Shown: piece by piece, positions 39,262-50,918 of the stretch
How the letters are laid out: each line of letters begins with the position of its first letter
How positions within the stretch are numbered: position 1 is the stretch's first letter
NCBI GenBank assembly: GCA_963693365.1
Contig: CAVNZM010000005.1
Span: 9,362,001-9,426,000 of the forward strand
Origin: Amoebidium appalachense
Taxonomy: Eukaryota; Ichthyosporea
DNA: 64,000 nucleotides
Direction: 5' to 3'
Notes under the pieces: generated by a model
What the model was told of the DNA's origin: nothing
Seen by the model: only the letters and a program-made list of their open reading frames with translations
Database searches by the model: none
Position numbers and translations under genes: made by a program

Positions 39262-39653
39262 CAGACCTTGCAACACTTCCCTCGCCATTCTCAACAACTC
39301 TTCATCCTCCCTCTCTCCAATTGCGCCTGATAGGTGCGGGTATTGCTGCAGAAGTGCTGACTTCATGGCTGGAAAAGTAACCGTGTTGCCAACTGTACGA
39401 GAAAAAAAGGGGAAAAAAAAAGAGAGAAAACCCAGAATGTTATTCAGACAACATCTTGTAAAAGTCCCCGTCCCACCCACCAACCTCAATCACCCCATAT
39501 CCCACTCCCCCCTCCCCCCCTCCCCCCCCCCCCCTCCCCCTCTCCCCCCCTCCCCCCCCCCCCCCCCCCCCTCCCCCTCACCATACCTCACATGCACACA
39601 CCACGACTACTACAACTGCCTTTCCCTATGTGCGCGAAACCCTTGTGAAACAT

Positions 39654-39691
<38 letters not shown>

Positions 39692-41681
39692 GGGGGGGGG
39701 GGGAGGGAGGGAGGGAAAGATAGACAGAGAGATATTGTGGAGGGGGGGGACTAGGAGGAGGAGGGAGGAGAGGAGGATCTAGGGGGGCAAAGGGGGGGGG
39801 GGGGGGGAGGGGGGGGGGGGGGGGGGAGGGGGGAGGGGGGGGGTTACTCACGTCTCCTCGCCACGCCTCTGAACACATTCTTTATTAATTCTTGGTTGCC
39901 ATTTCGATTGAGATATGCATGGACCTGGGGGACAACTACCGGAATATTGGGATTTGCCCTCTCCACAGCAACCTGGTTTAGGTTTCTGTTTGGAGCGAGG
40001 GCATGCTGGGCAGGGTTAACAGCAGGTGGGTTTTGCATCTGTAACAGTTGCTGCATCTGCATGTTTTGCTGTTGCTGCATCTGCATGTTTTGCTGTTGCT
40101 GCATCTGCATGTTTTGCTGTTGCTGCATCTGCATGTTTTGTTGTTGCTGCATCTGCATGTTTTGCTGTTGCTGCATCTGCATGTTTTGCTCGTGTCAAAC
40201 CTGTCCCTCCACCTCCACCAGAGTGCATTGTGCAATGTGGTTGTCATACGCCGAATTGTTTGCTTTGACAGTTTGTTTCAGGCGAGACACCGTCTTCCTC
40301 AGCTCTTTGTTTTCGTTTGCGAGCATGGTTATGTGTCTGGCGGCGTATTCGGTGAGGTGGGCGTTGAGCAAAGACCCCTTGACCCTTTCGGGGCAGCCGT
40401 CGACCGGGCACGGTCTCTCTGTGTCTTTGCACTCCGAGTAGTGTTCTGCGGAGCAACCAAGTATGTGTTAGAAAAAGGTTACGAAGAGAATTATAGCAGG
40501 AAAAATACGCAGGAGAATAGCATAGCCAAAACGCAGTTATGAAGACCGCATGTGTGTGTGCGTGCGCGGGCGCAGATGTGTGTGCATGAGTGCGCGTGTA
40601 AGAGTTCAGCGAGGCAGGGGCGCGGGGTCAGGGCAGAAAAAGGGGACGAGGGGGGAAAGGTGGGGAGGGGGAGGGGGGAGGGGGGGAGGGGAGGTTCTTA
40701 TAAGAGTTTTGTCTATGTGCGTACTTGTAGGTATGGCAATCTTGTACGGCGTGTGCGTACGTCGTTTTTTTAGATGTGTCCATCGAAGCCGGGGTCGGGG
40801 AGGGTTGGGGGGGGGGGGGGAGGGGTTGGGGGGGGGGGGGCTAGCCAGGGGGAGAGGGTGTAGTACGTGTGTTTTTGGGAGGGCCCGGGGGGGCTGGAGG
40901 AGGGGTGGAGGACATGCGCAACTGTTTGCTTTCTGCAAGAAACAGCGAAGGTAACCCCCCCCCCCCCCCCCTCCCCCCCCTTCCCCTTCCCCTCACATTC
41001 CTCCCCTCCCCCCATGCACCAGAAAGCCACACACCAAAACGAGGGTGGAAATAAACATAGCGATCTGCTCAACACATCGAACGGAGGTCCGGAAGATTTG
41101 GGGATCATCTTGGGGAAGGGAAAGAGCGGGGGAGGGGAGGAGGGGGAGGTGGAGGGGCGAGGGGGAGGGGTGGGGGGGAGATAATATTGAAGAAGGGATT
41201 GAAACCCACCTTCATAGTTTCTCTTCGTGCAGACTTGGCTGCAAATCTCACACAAAACAGTCGCGAAGATGCATGCCTTCGTGTGTGCCTCCAAAGCCTC
41301 CCTCAGCACCCTCTCCCCGCATCCTAGAAATATACATTTCACGCTCTGCTTGGGACATTTTGCAATATGCTCCTTCATTCCTCCGATTGTGGTGGTACCA
41401 TCACATCCATTCTCCTTGTTGTTGCAGCTCAACTCGAGATTGCGATGCATGCGCGCAAATGCCTTGGTGAGGGGTTTGGGTTCCTCCCCAAGTGGTCTCT
41501 TGTCCATGGGGCACTCTCGTTTTATTTTTATAGCCTCTTTTATGCATGCGACACAGAAAATGTGACCGCAATCACCTAGTTCGCGCGGTTCATCCAACCC
41601 GGGCACCTGGTGGCACACAGCACACAAAAACTCTTTGGCAGACGTTTCCGCTGAAAAACGGTCCAAGCCGTAACCTGGCAT
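39259..41681 (-). CDS. RING / TRAF-type zinc finger protein, paralog A (in-frame TGA)
   Basis: Probably a ubiquitin ligase-type adaptor. Exons on the minus strand: 41681-41210, 40445-39852 and 39392-39259, with phases matching paralog B. Exon 1 encodes a TRAF6-like RING (CAVCHQV, CGHIFCVACI, CPMDK with Asp at the last ligand position), then TRAF-type zinc fingers around LELSCNNKENGC, GGMKEHIAKC and ALEAHTKAC. Exon 2 continues with CPVDGCPERVKG and a His-containing helix, a coiled coil, QMQQQQN repeats of 8 codons, and a linker. Exon 3 gives a short helical tail ending VLQGL. There is no MATH domain. A TGA at 40197-40195 interrupts exon 2 just before the Gln repeats; Arg (CGA) is a plausible original codon. 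Either this is a truncated protein or a pseudogene. The start MPGY is shared with paralog B. Confidence 0.8.
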
Positions 41682-42069
41682 CTTAGAAGCGCGTACGTAT
41701 GGGTGGTTTTGTGTTGAGAAAATGGAATACTGTGCAAAGAGCCAAGAAGTATTGGCTCTTATAAGGATTGAAATACCCGAAAGGAAAGTTTTTGAAAGTG
41801 GAAAAAGTGTTTGCCCTCCTAACCTTGTGCAAATCTATACAGGAAGCACATTGGTTCGACCCTTTACTCCTTCTTTAGGTAATGCACTACTGGTAAAGCT
41901 TTCTTTTACCAGAGTGTGGTATAGTTTCTTTCGCTGTGCGTGCCTTTAATGTGTTCACATCACGAACCCTTCAATGACAAGACGAGACAACACACGGTGA
42001 CTGAGCTCCTGTGTGTACATGTTCCTGAAAGTGTTCAAGTCGGTGACTGACCATGATTACATCATCACT

Positions 42070-42128
42070 GGTAGATTTTGCCCCTCCTCTGACGTACCCA
42101 ATCACAAGTGTTCCCGCCATATTAGAAA
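42070..42128 (-). promoter_or_regulatory. Conserved promoter block upstream of paralog A
   Basis: About 60 bases are nearly identical to 47431-47494, at a similar distance (about 400 bases) before each ATG. On the gene strand the block reads AATATGGCGGGAACACTT, then TGATTGG and TACGTCA. These resemble YY1/E2F-type, CCAAT-box and CRE-type elements of other eukaryotes. The factor names are analogies only. Confidence 0.6.
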
Positions 42129-42489
42129 ACTCGCATTATGATTGGCCATTGGAGGCCTTCTCGCTGCCTCGTGCTCCTCTCCGTGCCGTGAAGAATAGAA
42201 AACAAGGGTTCCGAAAACCTCAAAACAAAATAAAAAAATAAAAAAATAAAAATGAACGAATGCCCTCGCTAACAGTGTGCACCTCAAACCAAAAAACTGG
42301 GCAACGAATTTGAACTGCACAAGGAAGTGTGTTCTCGGGTGCTCGGGGCAATCATCTGTGAGTCGCCATGACGTGTATGTGGGTGTGGTATATGGGCGAG
42401 AGTTTGCAGGATGGGTGGCAAGTGGCAATGAGGATCACAGTGTGTGAGTGCAAGGTGAAAGGGGAAAGATGCATGCTTTTGTAAAGGGG

Positions 42490-42868
42490 AAGTGGGGAAG
42501 GTTTGGGGCTATATGGGTGTGTGCACTGTGTATGTCGTGTGTGTGTGTGTGCGTACATGTGTGTGTGTGCGTGCGTGTGTGCACGTGTGTGTGTGTGCGT
42601 GCGTGCGTGCGTGTGTGCGTGCGTGCGTGCGTGCGTGTACATTATGTGTGGGTGTGTGGGTGTTGGGTGTGTGTGTGTGCTTGTGTGTGTGCACGTGCAT
42701 GTGTGTATTTGTATGCACATGTGTATGTGTTTGTGTGTTTGTATGTGTACGTGCGCGTGTGTGCGTGTGTGCATTTATGTGTGCACATGTGCGTGTGTTT
42801 GTCTCTGTGCATGTGTGCATGTGTGTGCTTGTGTGTGTGTCCGTGAGTATGCTTGTGTGTGTCTTTGC

Positions 42869-42967
<99 letters not shown>

Positions 42968-43010
42968 TGTGTTTGTGTGTACGTGTGTGTGACACTGTAC
43001 ATGAGGACCC
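42490..43010. repeat. GT-rich microsatellite field
   Basis: Interrupted GT/GTGC repeats lead to a clean (GT)n at about 42865-42960. Open frames are Cys/Val and His/Thr translations and are not genes. Confidence 0.9.
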
Positions 43011-43030
43011 AACCACATCGGCAGAGTCAA

Positions 43031-43147
43031 CTTGCAAAAAGCAGAATTATTCTGCAAAAGCGGAATTATTCTGCAAAAAGCAGAATCACTCTGCAAAAAG
43101 CAGAATTATTCTGCAAAAGCAGAATCACTCTGCTTTTAGCAGAATCG
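43031..43147. repeat. Tandem 19-20-bp palindromic units
   Basis: Six units of GCAGAATTATTCTGCAAAA and close variants (GCAGAATCACTCTGC) begin near 43041, 43060, 43080, 43100, 43119 and 43139. Each unit is almost its own reverse complement and neighbours can also pair, so the array can fold in many ways. Confidence 0.8.
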
Positions 43148-43179
43148 GTATACCGTTCGTGCATCATGCACGTGAGACC

Positions 43180-43185
43180 GTGTGT

Positions 43186-43247
<62 letters not shown>

Positions 43248-43400
43248 TTGTGTCCTTGCGTGCGTGTATACGCCGTGTGTGTGTACGCGTGTGTATCATG
43301 TGTGTGTGCACGTGTACACGTGCGCGCATGTGTGTGCGTGTGTGTACAAGTGTAGTGACTACGTGTGTGTGTTTGTGTGTGTGCCGTACGTTGCATTGAC
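43180..43400. repeat. (GT)n and GT-rich tract
   Basis: (GT)n at about 43191-43244 is followed by imperfect GT/GTAC sequence. Confidence 0.9.
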
Positions 43401-43439
43401 ATCCTTCCCTTGTTTCTAAATGTTTGTGCCATGTATGCA

Positions 43440-43880
43440 GCACGTGACGTGTGCGCCGCACTGCACACATACTCGCAGATTTGGTACATACAACATTGCG
43501 AGCCATTTATTCAAGAAGCATATCACACTGCATGATATATGAAAAGTTTATCACAAGACATATACAGATGTACTGTATCTGCTTACCAAAAGATATTCAC
43601 AAAATCTCTGAAAGATTTCACAGGATTTGTAACCCATTGCAGGACATCACCATTACAAGACTTTGCATCAGATTGCATAAATATTCGCAGACTTATTTTT
43701 CGACATTCACAGACTTTTTTTTAAGACATTCACAGGCTTGCTGCACGACGCGTAACTTCTTAATTTTCACCGAAATGCAACACACTTGAAAAGATCTGAA
43801 CCCATTACCAAGGAGCATTATTAGAATTTTAGCACCACAGCGCAAGGAACCTATCTACAGTCAATTTACAACACACATTC
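43440..43880 (-). repeat. Degenerate satellite S1 downstream of RING gene B
   Basis: Words such as AAAGATATTCACAAAAT, GACATTCACAGACTT and CACGTGACG recall the S1 array at 37941-38740 but are more diverged. Its position relative to gene B mirrors that of S1 relative to gene A. Confidence 0.6.
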
Positions 43881-43889
43881 ACGGAGATT

Positions 43890-44531
43890 ACACCACTGTG
43901 CAAGAAAAACACGTTAAACCCCCACAGAATTTGCAGCTATTGTGTTAAACCCCATAGAACCTGCATTCACATTTAAACCTACAGACACACATTCGCATGT
44001 AAAACCCATACGACTTTGCAGTTATGTAAAGCCCCTACAGACAATACCCCGGCTACAAACTTTGCAGATATTTGTAAAAACCCCACAAACTTTGCGAGTA
44101 TATCATAATATATCATGTAAAATACACATAGGCTCATTTATATGTAAAAACCTCAGTGCCTCAGTGCCGATTTAACATCAACGTGTAGAAGCCCCTACAG
44201 ACCTGGCAAGTATATGTAATAAGACCCCGAGACTTAGCAAATAATAATAATAATAATAATAAACCCTAAGAACTTTCCTTTTTTTTTTTTGTCAAAGCGA
44301 TCATGTCACAACCCATATGCATCATATGTAAAACAACTTTATGTGAAACCAAATGTATGTAAAACCCCCACGGCCTTGCATCTATATGTAAAACCCCCTT
44401 ACAGACCTGCAATTATATGTGAAACCCCCTTTCCGGCAGACCTGCAATTATATGTAAAACCCTCTTATTGACCTGCAATTTTCTATGTAACACCCCCGCA
44501 CAGACCTGCAATTATCTAGAAACCCTCCTTA
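43890..44531 (-). repeat. Satellite S2 at the 3' end of RING gene B
   Basis: About twenty monomers of about 30-33 bases (TATATGTAAAACCCCCTTAC, then AGACCTGCAAT). The monomer next to the gene contains the stop codon of paralog B (the AAGCTGTGTAAGGAGGGTTT reading on the minus strand). Confidence 0.8.
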
Positions 44532-45059
44532 CACAGCTTGCACCACTTCTGCCGCCAACCTCTTCAGCCCCTCCTCCTGTTCTCCCACCCACCCCGCCAG
44601 GTGCGGATGTAACGCAAGAAGCGTTGCCTTCATGGTTGTGAAGTTTGCGCCGTTGCCAACTGTACGAAAAAAAAAACCTTCATGTCACCCCACCACACGC
44701 CTTTTTATTGAATACCCCACAAAACCGCACATGCATTTACGCAACAACAGGGAGAGGTAAAAAAAAAAAAAAAAAAAAAAAACCTTTCCCCAAACCGAAA
44801 AAACAGAAAAAGAAAGAATGGAGGGGGGGGGGGAGGAGGGGGGGGGGGGGGGGGGATGAAGGGGGACAAAAAAAAAGGGGGAAAAAAACAAGAAAAAGGA
44901 AGGTATTGGAGATGGAGAGAAAGTTTGGAAAACACAGACCATCAAGAGACATGGGAAGCAGAATCAGAGCCCGGGAGGAGGGGGGGGGGGGGGGGGGGGG
45001 GAGGGAGGGAGAAAGGGGTGTGTGCGTGTTGTGTGTGTGTGTGTGTTTTTTTTGTTTTT

Positions 45060-45091
<32 letters not shown>

Positions 45092-45783
45092 GGGGGATAC
45101 TCACATCTCGCCGCTACGGATCCAAACACCCGCTTAGCGATTTCTAGGTTGGTCTGCGGACCTGCACGGGGGCGGGGTTCCGGGCCTGGGGGCAACCGCC
45201 GGACCAGACGCCGGGGGATTCGCCGGCTCTCCAACATTGTTCGCATTTCCGTTGACGTTGTTGGGTGCTGGCGCCGGTGCGACGTGGGCGGGGTTAACAA
45301 TAGCAGGTGGGTTAATGGCCGGGGGGTTCGCTGGCTGGTTTTGCTGGCTTTGCTGGTTTTGCTGGTCAAGTCGCATTCTCAGGTGTCCCAGAAATCGCCT
45401 GTTTTTCTCCTCCTGGGCCTTCTGCTGATTGGACAACTGTGCAGCGAGGTTGTCGAAGGCTTTCTTGTTTGTTGCGGCGGCAGCTTTTAGGCCAGAAATT
45501 TCCTTCTTCAGAGCAATGTTTTCCCTTGCGAGCATCGCGATGTGTCTGGTGGCGTATTCGGCGAGATGTCTGTTGAGCATCAAACCCTTAACCCTTTCCG
45601 GGCAGCCGTCGACTGGGCATGGCATCTCTGTGTCTTTGCACTCCGAGGAGTGGCCTGTGGACCAACCGAGTATGTGTTAAAAGGGTGAAAGAGAAAGCTC
45701 GTCAGAAGAGAAGCGCCGTAGTAGTAGAAAAAACGAAGAATGCTAAGACAGTGTGTTTGTGAGTGTGTTGGGGGGAGGAGGGG

Positions 45784-45819
<36 letters not shown>

Positions 45820-47036
45820 CTCTAGGTCCAGTGGTAAGAGGGGGGGGGGGGGGGGGGGGGGGGGGGCAGGGGGGTAAAGAGAGAGAGAGAAACGGAGACA
45901 GCAAATTAGAAAGAATGTGTGCCGGTGTGTGCATGTGTGGTAGAGAATGGAGAACAGGAAGGGCTGGGTATGTATATGTGAGACTCACTGTGTGTATGCA
46001 AGTGCCCGTGTGCGTGCCGAAACTACTATTTCTCTTTCTGTCTCTTTCTGCTAGAGCTACATCTATGTGCTTCAAAGAATGGCTGGTCTTTCACACGTGC
46101 TTACGTGTTTGTTCGGAAGTGTCAAATAGGGGCAGCGGGGGAGGGGGGAGGGGAGAATGGTGGGAAGAGGAGGTTGGATGCTTTCATGTGGGAGGGAGGG
46201 GAAGGGGGCCCGCGGGGGGGGGGGGGGGGGGGGGAAGGGCAGGGCGGGGGGGGGGGGGGGGGGGGGCATCTGTGTGTGTGTGTAAGTGGCAGATGCATCC
46301 GAAAATGTGTGCGTGACCATGCAAATGCGCAACTGTTTTCCGTTGCACGCAAACATGAAAGCAACTGGGGCCCCTACCCAACTTGCTCCCTTCCTCCCAC
46401 AAACGAAAAAAACCACATAAGATTGAAAAAAGAGTCGTGTTCTAAAACGCACTGCCCATTGCACCCAAATGGCGCCCGGAAGGGCACTGGGTTTGGGAGT
46501 TTATGGGGTTGGAGGGGGAGAGGAGGAGAATGGGGAGAATAATGGTGAAAAGTTTCATACCCACCTTCATAATCTTTCCTCATGATGACTTTGCTGCAAA
46601 TCTCACACACAACCTCCGCAAAGCCACACTCCTTCCTGTGTGCCTCCAAAGCCTCCCTCAGCACCGTCTCGCCACACCCAGTGGATGTACATTTCACTTT
46701 CTGTTTGCGACACTTTGCAACATGCTCCTTCATCCCTCCGATGGTCGTGGTATCCTCGCATCCGTTCTCCTTGTTGTCGCAGCTCAACTCGAGATTACGG
46801 TGCATGCGCGCAAATGCCTTTGTGAGGGGTTTGGGCTCTTCCGCCAGTGGTTTCTTGTCGATGGGGCACTGTCTTTTAACTTTTGTCGCTTCCTTTATGC
46901 ACACAGCACAGAAAACATGACCGCAATCACTTAGTTCACGCGGTTCATCCACCCCGGGCACCTGGTGGCACACAACACACACAAACTCTTTGGCAGAGGA
47001 TTCTGCTGAAAAACGGTCCAAATCGTACCCTGGCAT
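44529..47036 (-). CDS. RING / TRAF-type zinc finger protein, paralog B (frameshift)
   Basis: Paralog of gene A with the same three-exon layout: 47036-46565, 45654-45105 and 44659-44529. RING: CVVCHQV, CGHVFCAVCI and CPIDK. TRAF fingers: LELSCDNKENGC, GGMKEHVAKC and ALEAHRKEC. Exon 2: CPVDGCPERVKG, a coiled coil with KKEISGLK, a QQNQQSQQNQ stretch, then a Pro/Asn-rich linker. Exon 3: a short helical tail. Exon 2 is one base too long: the frame through PRPGTPPP runs into a stop, whereas the continuing homology (NLEIAKRVFGSVAAR) is in another frame. Removing one base near the G5 run at 45168-45172 restores both frame and exon phase, so this is a real frameshift or a homopolymer error. Function by analogy is ubiquitin-ligase signalling. 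Confidence 0.8.
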
Positions 47037-47430
47037 CTTGGATATGCCTAGGTTGGGTTTGTGTTTGAAGGGTTTTCTATTGTGTAGAGAGCCAAAAAAG
47101 GGCTCGAAAGATTTGGGAAAAGTTTTGGAAAGTGGAAAAAAGTGTCTGTCTTCGACAACTATGTTTGTGGAGCTCTTTACACGAAGCACTTTCGCTCGTT
47201 GTGTTACACCTTCGTTAAGTGAGTGTCAAAAAGATTACTGAAGAACCTACTGACAAAGTTTTCTTTGGCCACAGCGTGGTATTGTTTCTTAGAATGTACG
47301 TGCCGTAAAGATTATACCACCAACCCTTCAATTACGAATCGGATTATTCGGGGCACAAAACTGAACTTCCGTGTGCTTGTCGCGAGTGTGCTTGAAGTGT
47401 TCGGCGACACTTCGCGACAAAAGGGACAGC

Positions 47431-47494
47431 GGTAGAATCTATTTGCCCCTCCTCTTACGTAACCCAATCAAAAGTGTTCCCGCCATATTAGAAA
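47431..47494 (-). promoter_or_regulatory. Conserved promoter block upstream of paralog B
   Basis: Near-identical to 42070-42128: GGTAGA, TTTGCCCCTCCTCT, TTACGTAA, CCCAATCA and GTGTTCCCGCCATATTAGAA occur in the same order. Sequence between the blocks and the genes is less conserved, which suggests selection on the block or a very recent conversion tract. Confidence 0.6.
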
Positions 47495-47602
47495 TTTGGC
47501 CAGTAGCCACCTGGGAGGTCCATTCACATGTAGCTCCCTCCACAAGTTTTCAAAAAAAAAAAGTGGGGCGAAGAAAATGCAAAAATAACAGTTTTCGAAC
47601 AT

Positions 47603-47633
<31 letters not shown>

Positions 47634-48062
47634 TCAACATCGAGTGCACTATTTTAGTGAAACACACGCATATGACACTGATGCCCCGATCGAAATAAAA
47701 TCCATTATAAAAAAAGAAATATGACACACACATCGTGGTTACGGACACACCCCACTATGTATGCATTGCTGGGGTGGATCAGATCTGGGACAATCGGCGC
47801 GCGGTTGCCAAATAAGGGGAAAAACCTGATAAAAGAGCCATATATGGTTAGCGCGCGGTATATTGGATGATCACCTCCCCCCAGAGTATAACGGCTAATG
47901 GATGATCAAAAGGCGGTTCACCCTTCAAAACGAAACAGTCAGTCCTGCGAATGCTGCACCGCTGATAGTTTATGTATACAGTATGCATGCTCACATCATT
48001 CACACCATCACTTTCAACTAGCTTAGAGTTTTGCTCGCTGCCCTCTCTGTTAAAGCCGAAAA
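47495..48062. other. Intergenic, one poly-C run
   Basis: Apart from a poly-C run at about 47603-47630 and a short A/T-rich stretch, no gene or repeat was recognised. Confidence 0.4.
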
Positions 48063-48549
48063 ATGTCAAAAGAATTATCGACGAGGTTGCTGGACTGTGG
48101 CTTATGCGCCGCAAAGGTGACAGAGGACAGTTTTGAAGGCAGGTGCTTGTTGCTTGCGTGTGCGTGCGCGTGTGTGTGTAACGTGCACATACGTGCGTAT
48201 ATATGTCTGCGTGTGTGTTTGTACGTCTGCATGTGTGTACGTGTGTATAGAAAGATTTTTATGGACATGGACATGTGTGGATTCGGTCCGGCGGGCGCTT
48301 GTTGTGTGTTTTGTGCGCGTGTGTTGCAAGCATCTGTTTGCGGCCGCTCTTTGTGCCGGTCACGGTTAGAGAAAATGTGTGGTGGGTAGCAACGAGGATC
48401 TCGGGGCGGGAGGCGGAAGCATACTTCTGTGGAGGGGAAGGGGGGAGGTTTGGGGTTGGGGGGGTTACTTACATGGAGGATTGAAGTTGGGTGGGAGGGG
48501 GACTTTTGTTGAGGAGGGAAGGAAGGGGCCGGAAAGGGGAGGAGGGGGG

Positions 48550-48589
<40 letters not shown>

Positions 48590-48726
48590 CTAGGACTCTT
48601 TGGCTTTTCTGCGTCAACCATGTTTGTTTCATACTGCATTGTATCTCTTGTGTTGATTAGGACACAGAGAAATACCTGTACTTGTGGGATCAACTTTGGG
48701 AGATGAAAGAGAAAAGTGCGCTTTAA
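48063..48726 (+). CDS. Possible small gene, exons uncertain
   Basis: Two segments look coding. The first, from an ATG at 48063, encodes MSKELSTRLLDCGLC, then AAKVTEDSFEG, and could end at a donor near 48141. The second, 48661-48726, follows a TGTTGATTAG acceptor and encodes DTEKYLYLWDQLW, then EMKEKSAL and a stop. Their phases do not join directly, so an unseen middle exon would be needed. GT-rich and G-rich DNA lies between. No family was recognised. Confidence 0.25.
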
Positions 48727-49018
48727 AGGTTGCAGAAGCTCCGGTGTGGCTTTGGCCTGAGCGGGGGGGGGGGGGGGGGGGCGGGGGGGGGGGGGGGGGG
48801 GGGGGGGGGAAGGGGGGGGGGGGGAGTGAGGGGAGGGGGGAGGGGCAGAGGGGGATGGGGCGGAGGGGGAGGGAGAGGGTGCTGTGCGGGAAAAGGGGGG
48901 TTGGTGGGCGGGAAACGATGAAAGATGGAGGGTTGCTGGTGCCATAAGGTGTAGAGATGCATGGAAGGCACACAGGCATCAGTCCTCGTAAACTCGCCCA
49001 CCCATATCCTTCCCCCCG

Positions 49019-49057
<39 letters not shown>

Positions 49058-49650
49058 AAAAAAACACCCCCCCCCCCCCCCCTTCCCCTCCCCCCCCCCC
49101 CCCCCCCACACCACCGCCACCACCCTCTCACCTCCACCATTTCTTGCACAGTCTGTGTCCGCCCTCTTTGTTATTTGATGCACACTGCACTGTGATCTCA
49201 ATCGTCCGGCTCTGCCCGCCCTCCCTCCCCTCCCCCCCTCCCTTCCCCTTTCCCCCACTCACTTTGCTTCTCGATACAACAAAATAGTCACCCCCCCCCC
49301 CCCCCCCCCCATGTCTATTTTCCCGGGTTTTTTGTCGCTTTCTGAAAAACGACATTTTGTTTCGGTCATTAATTTGTACTCAATAGCATGTATTGTGCTC
49401 TTAACATCCCCCCTCCCTCCGTCCGTCCGTCCCCTCCCTCCCTTCCCCCCCCCCCCCCCCCACCCCCCACCCTCCCCCAACTCACCCCTTTTTGAGTACT
49501 TACATCCCCCCCTTACCCCCTTCCCCCCTCCCCCCTCAACGTTCTTTGTCTCTGCCAATCTCCTTTTTGTTCGCACAAAGGGAAAGACCGTTAAAGAGAA
49601 GAACTGGGCAACAAAGCGCAATCAGTGATGTGTGTGTCTGTGTGTGTGTG

Positions 49651-49731
<81 letters not shown>

Positions 49732-50170
49732 GTGCGTGTGTGTGTGTGCGTGTGCGTGTGCGTAGAAAGGGATGGCCCTTGTATGGAACAGGTTTGAGAA
49801 ACTGGAAGAGCACAGGGAACATACGACCACACATAACCACACACACTTTTTTCTCGTCCCCCTCCCCCCCCCCCCCCCCCCCCCCCCCTCCCCACCACCA
49901 CCACCACCACCACCACCACCACCACCACCAATATCCCCCTTATCCCTTCTTGCTTGCATGCATGAGCATCTTTTACACTGCTGCCGTGAATTGTGCATAA
50001 GATAATGTTCGCCATGTGACTTCATTTATGGCTCTTCTCCTTACCAATCACCTCGTCTTACTAGACGATTCAATATATTCATACTCATTTTTACTCGCTA
50101 ATTTTGAGGGCTACGGGAAGCCAATGAAAACGAGGCGAATCCTGCGGAAGTAGAGGAGGGTAGAAAAAAG
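48727..50170. repeat. Low-complexity stretch: poly-G, poly-C, (GT)n, (ACC)n
   Basis: Poly-G around 48764-48830, poly-C around 49018-49110, 49290-49310 and 49447-49460, (CT)n and (GT)n at 49657-49726, and an (ACC)n run near 49893-49930. Nothing coding is visible. Confidence 0.8.
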
Positions 50171-50187
50171 CCGAAAATGGAGAGTGA

Positions 50188-50887
50188 AGAGGGGCCACGG
50201 CTTGTGCAAGACCCGACTCCCTCGGTTTCAAACTTTCGACACCCCCTCCGCCTTTCGAATCGGCTGCGAGTGAAGCGATTCCCACGTCGAAACCCCCGCC
50301 AACGCCCCAATATTCAGAGGCTGAGAGGCAGCTCTGAGCCGCTCTTCTCGCATTTCCGGCCGAGACCCCACCCGCCCATGAACACACGAAAACTTACCCA
50401 GGCGGGAAAGTGTTTACACGCACCAACCCCACAGATTCTATTGTCTCCGCCAGTGGAAAACCCGTTTCGACCATCAAGCTGATTCGAAAGTGCATCATGA
50501 AGGCGGGGAATGTACACTACGGAATGTATTCGGAGGCGGAGAGACACCTCCGGTGTTTGCTCATGGCTTTTCCCGGTCGTCTGCCCCCTCCACGCCCGAA
50601 ACAAATGATCAATTTTCCGGACGGGGGTTCTATGATTCAGGAGAGGGATATCAGCGCAATTTTGAACGGACCGAGCGATCCACCTGTTTCGACGGCAAAG
50701 CTTCTCAGAGAATGCATCGAGAAAATTGAGAAACGGAAACCAAGGAGAAGAATGGGGGTTTATGTGGTGGATGCGAGTTCGAAGTCGGTGCGCGGTGCAA
50801 AGGAACCGACGGACTTGGAGGTAGCTCAGGTGATGCGCAAAGTGATCAAAGACGGTAAGCAACCAACCCACTCTCCCCCTCTACCCC

Positions 50888-50918
<31 letters not shown>

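Noticed and set aside
40550-40954. Frame of 134 codons on the plus strand
   Set aside because: Lies across the GT/G-rich first intron of RING gene A and has no domain.
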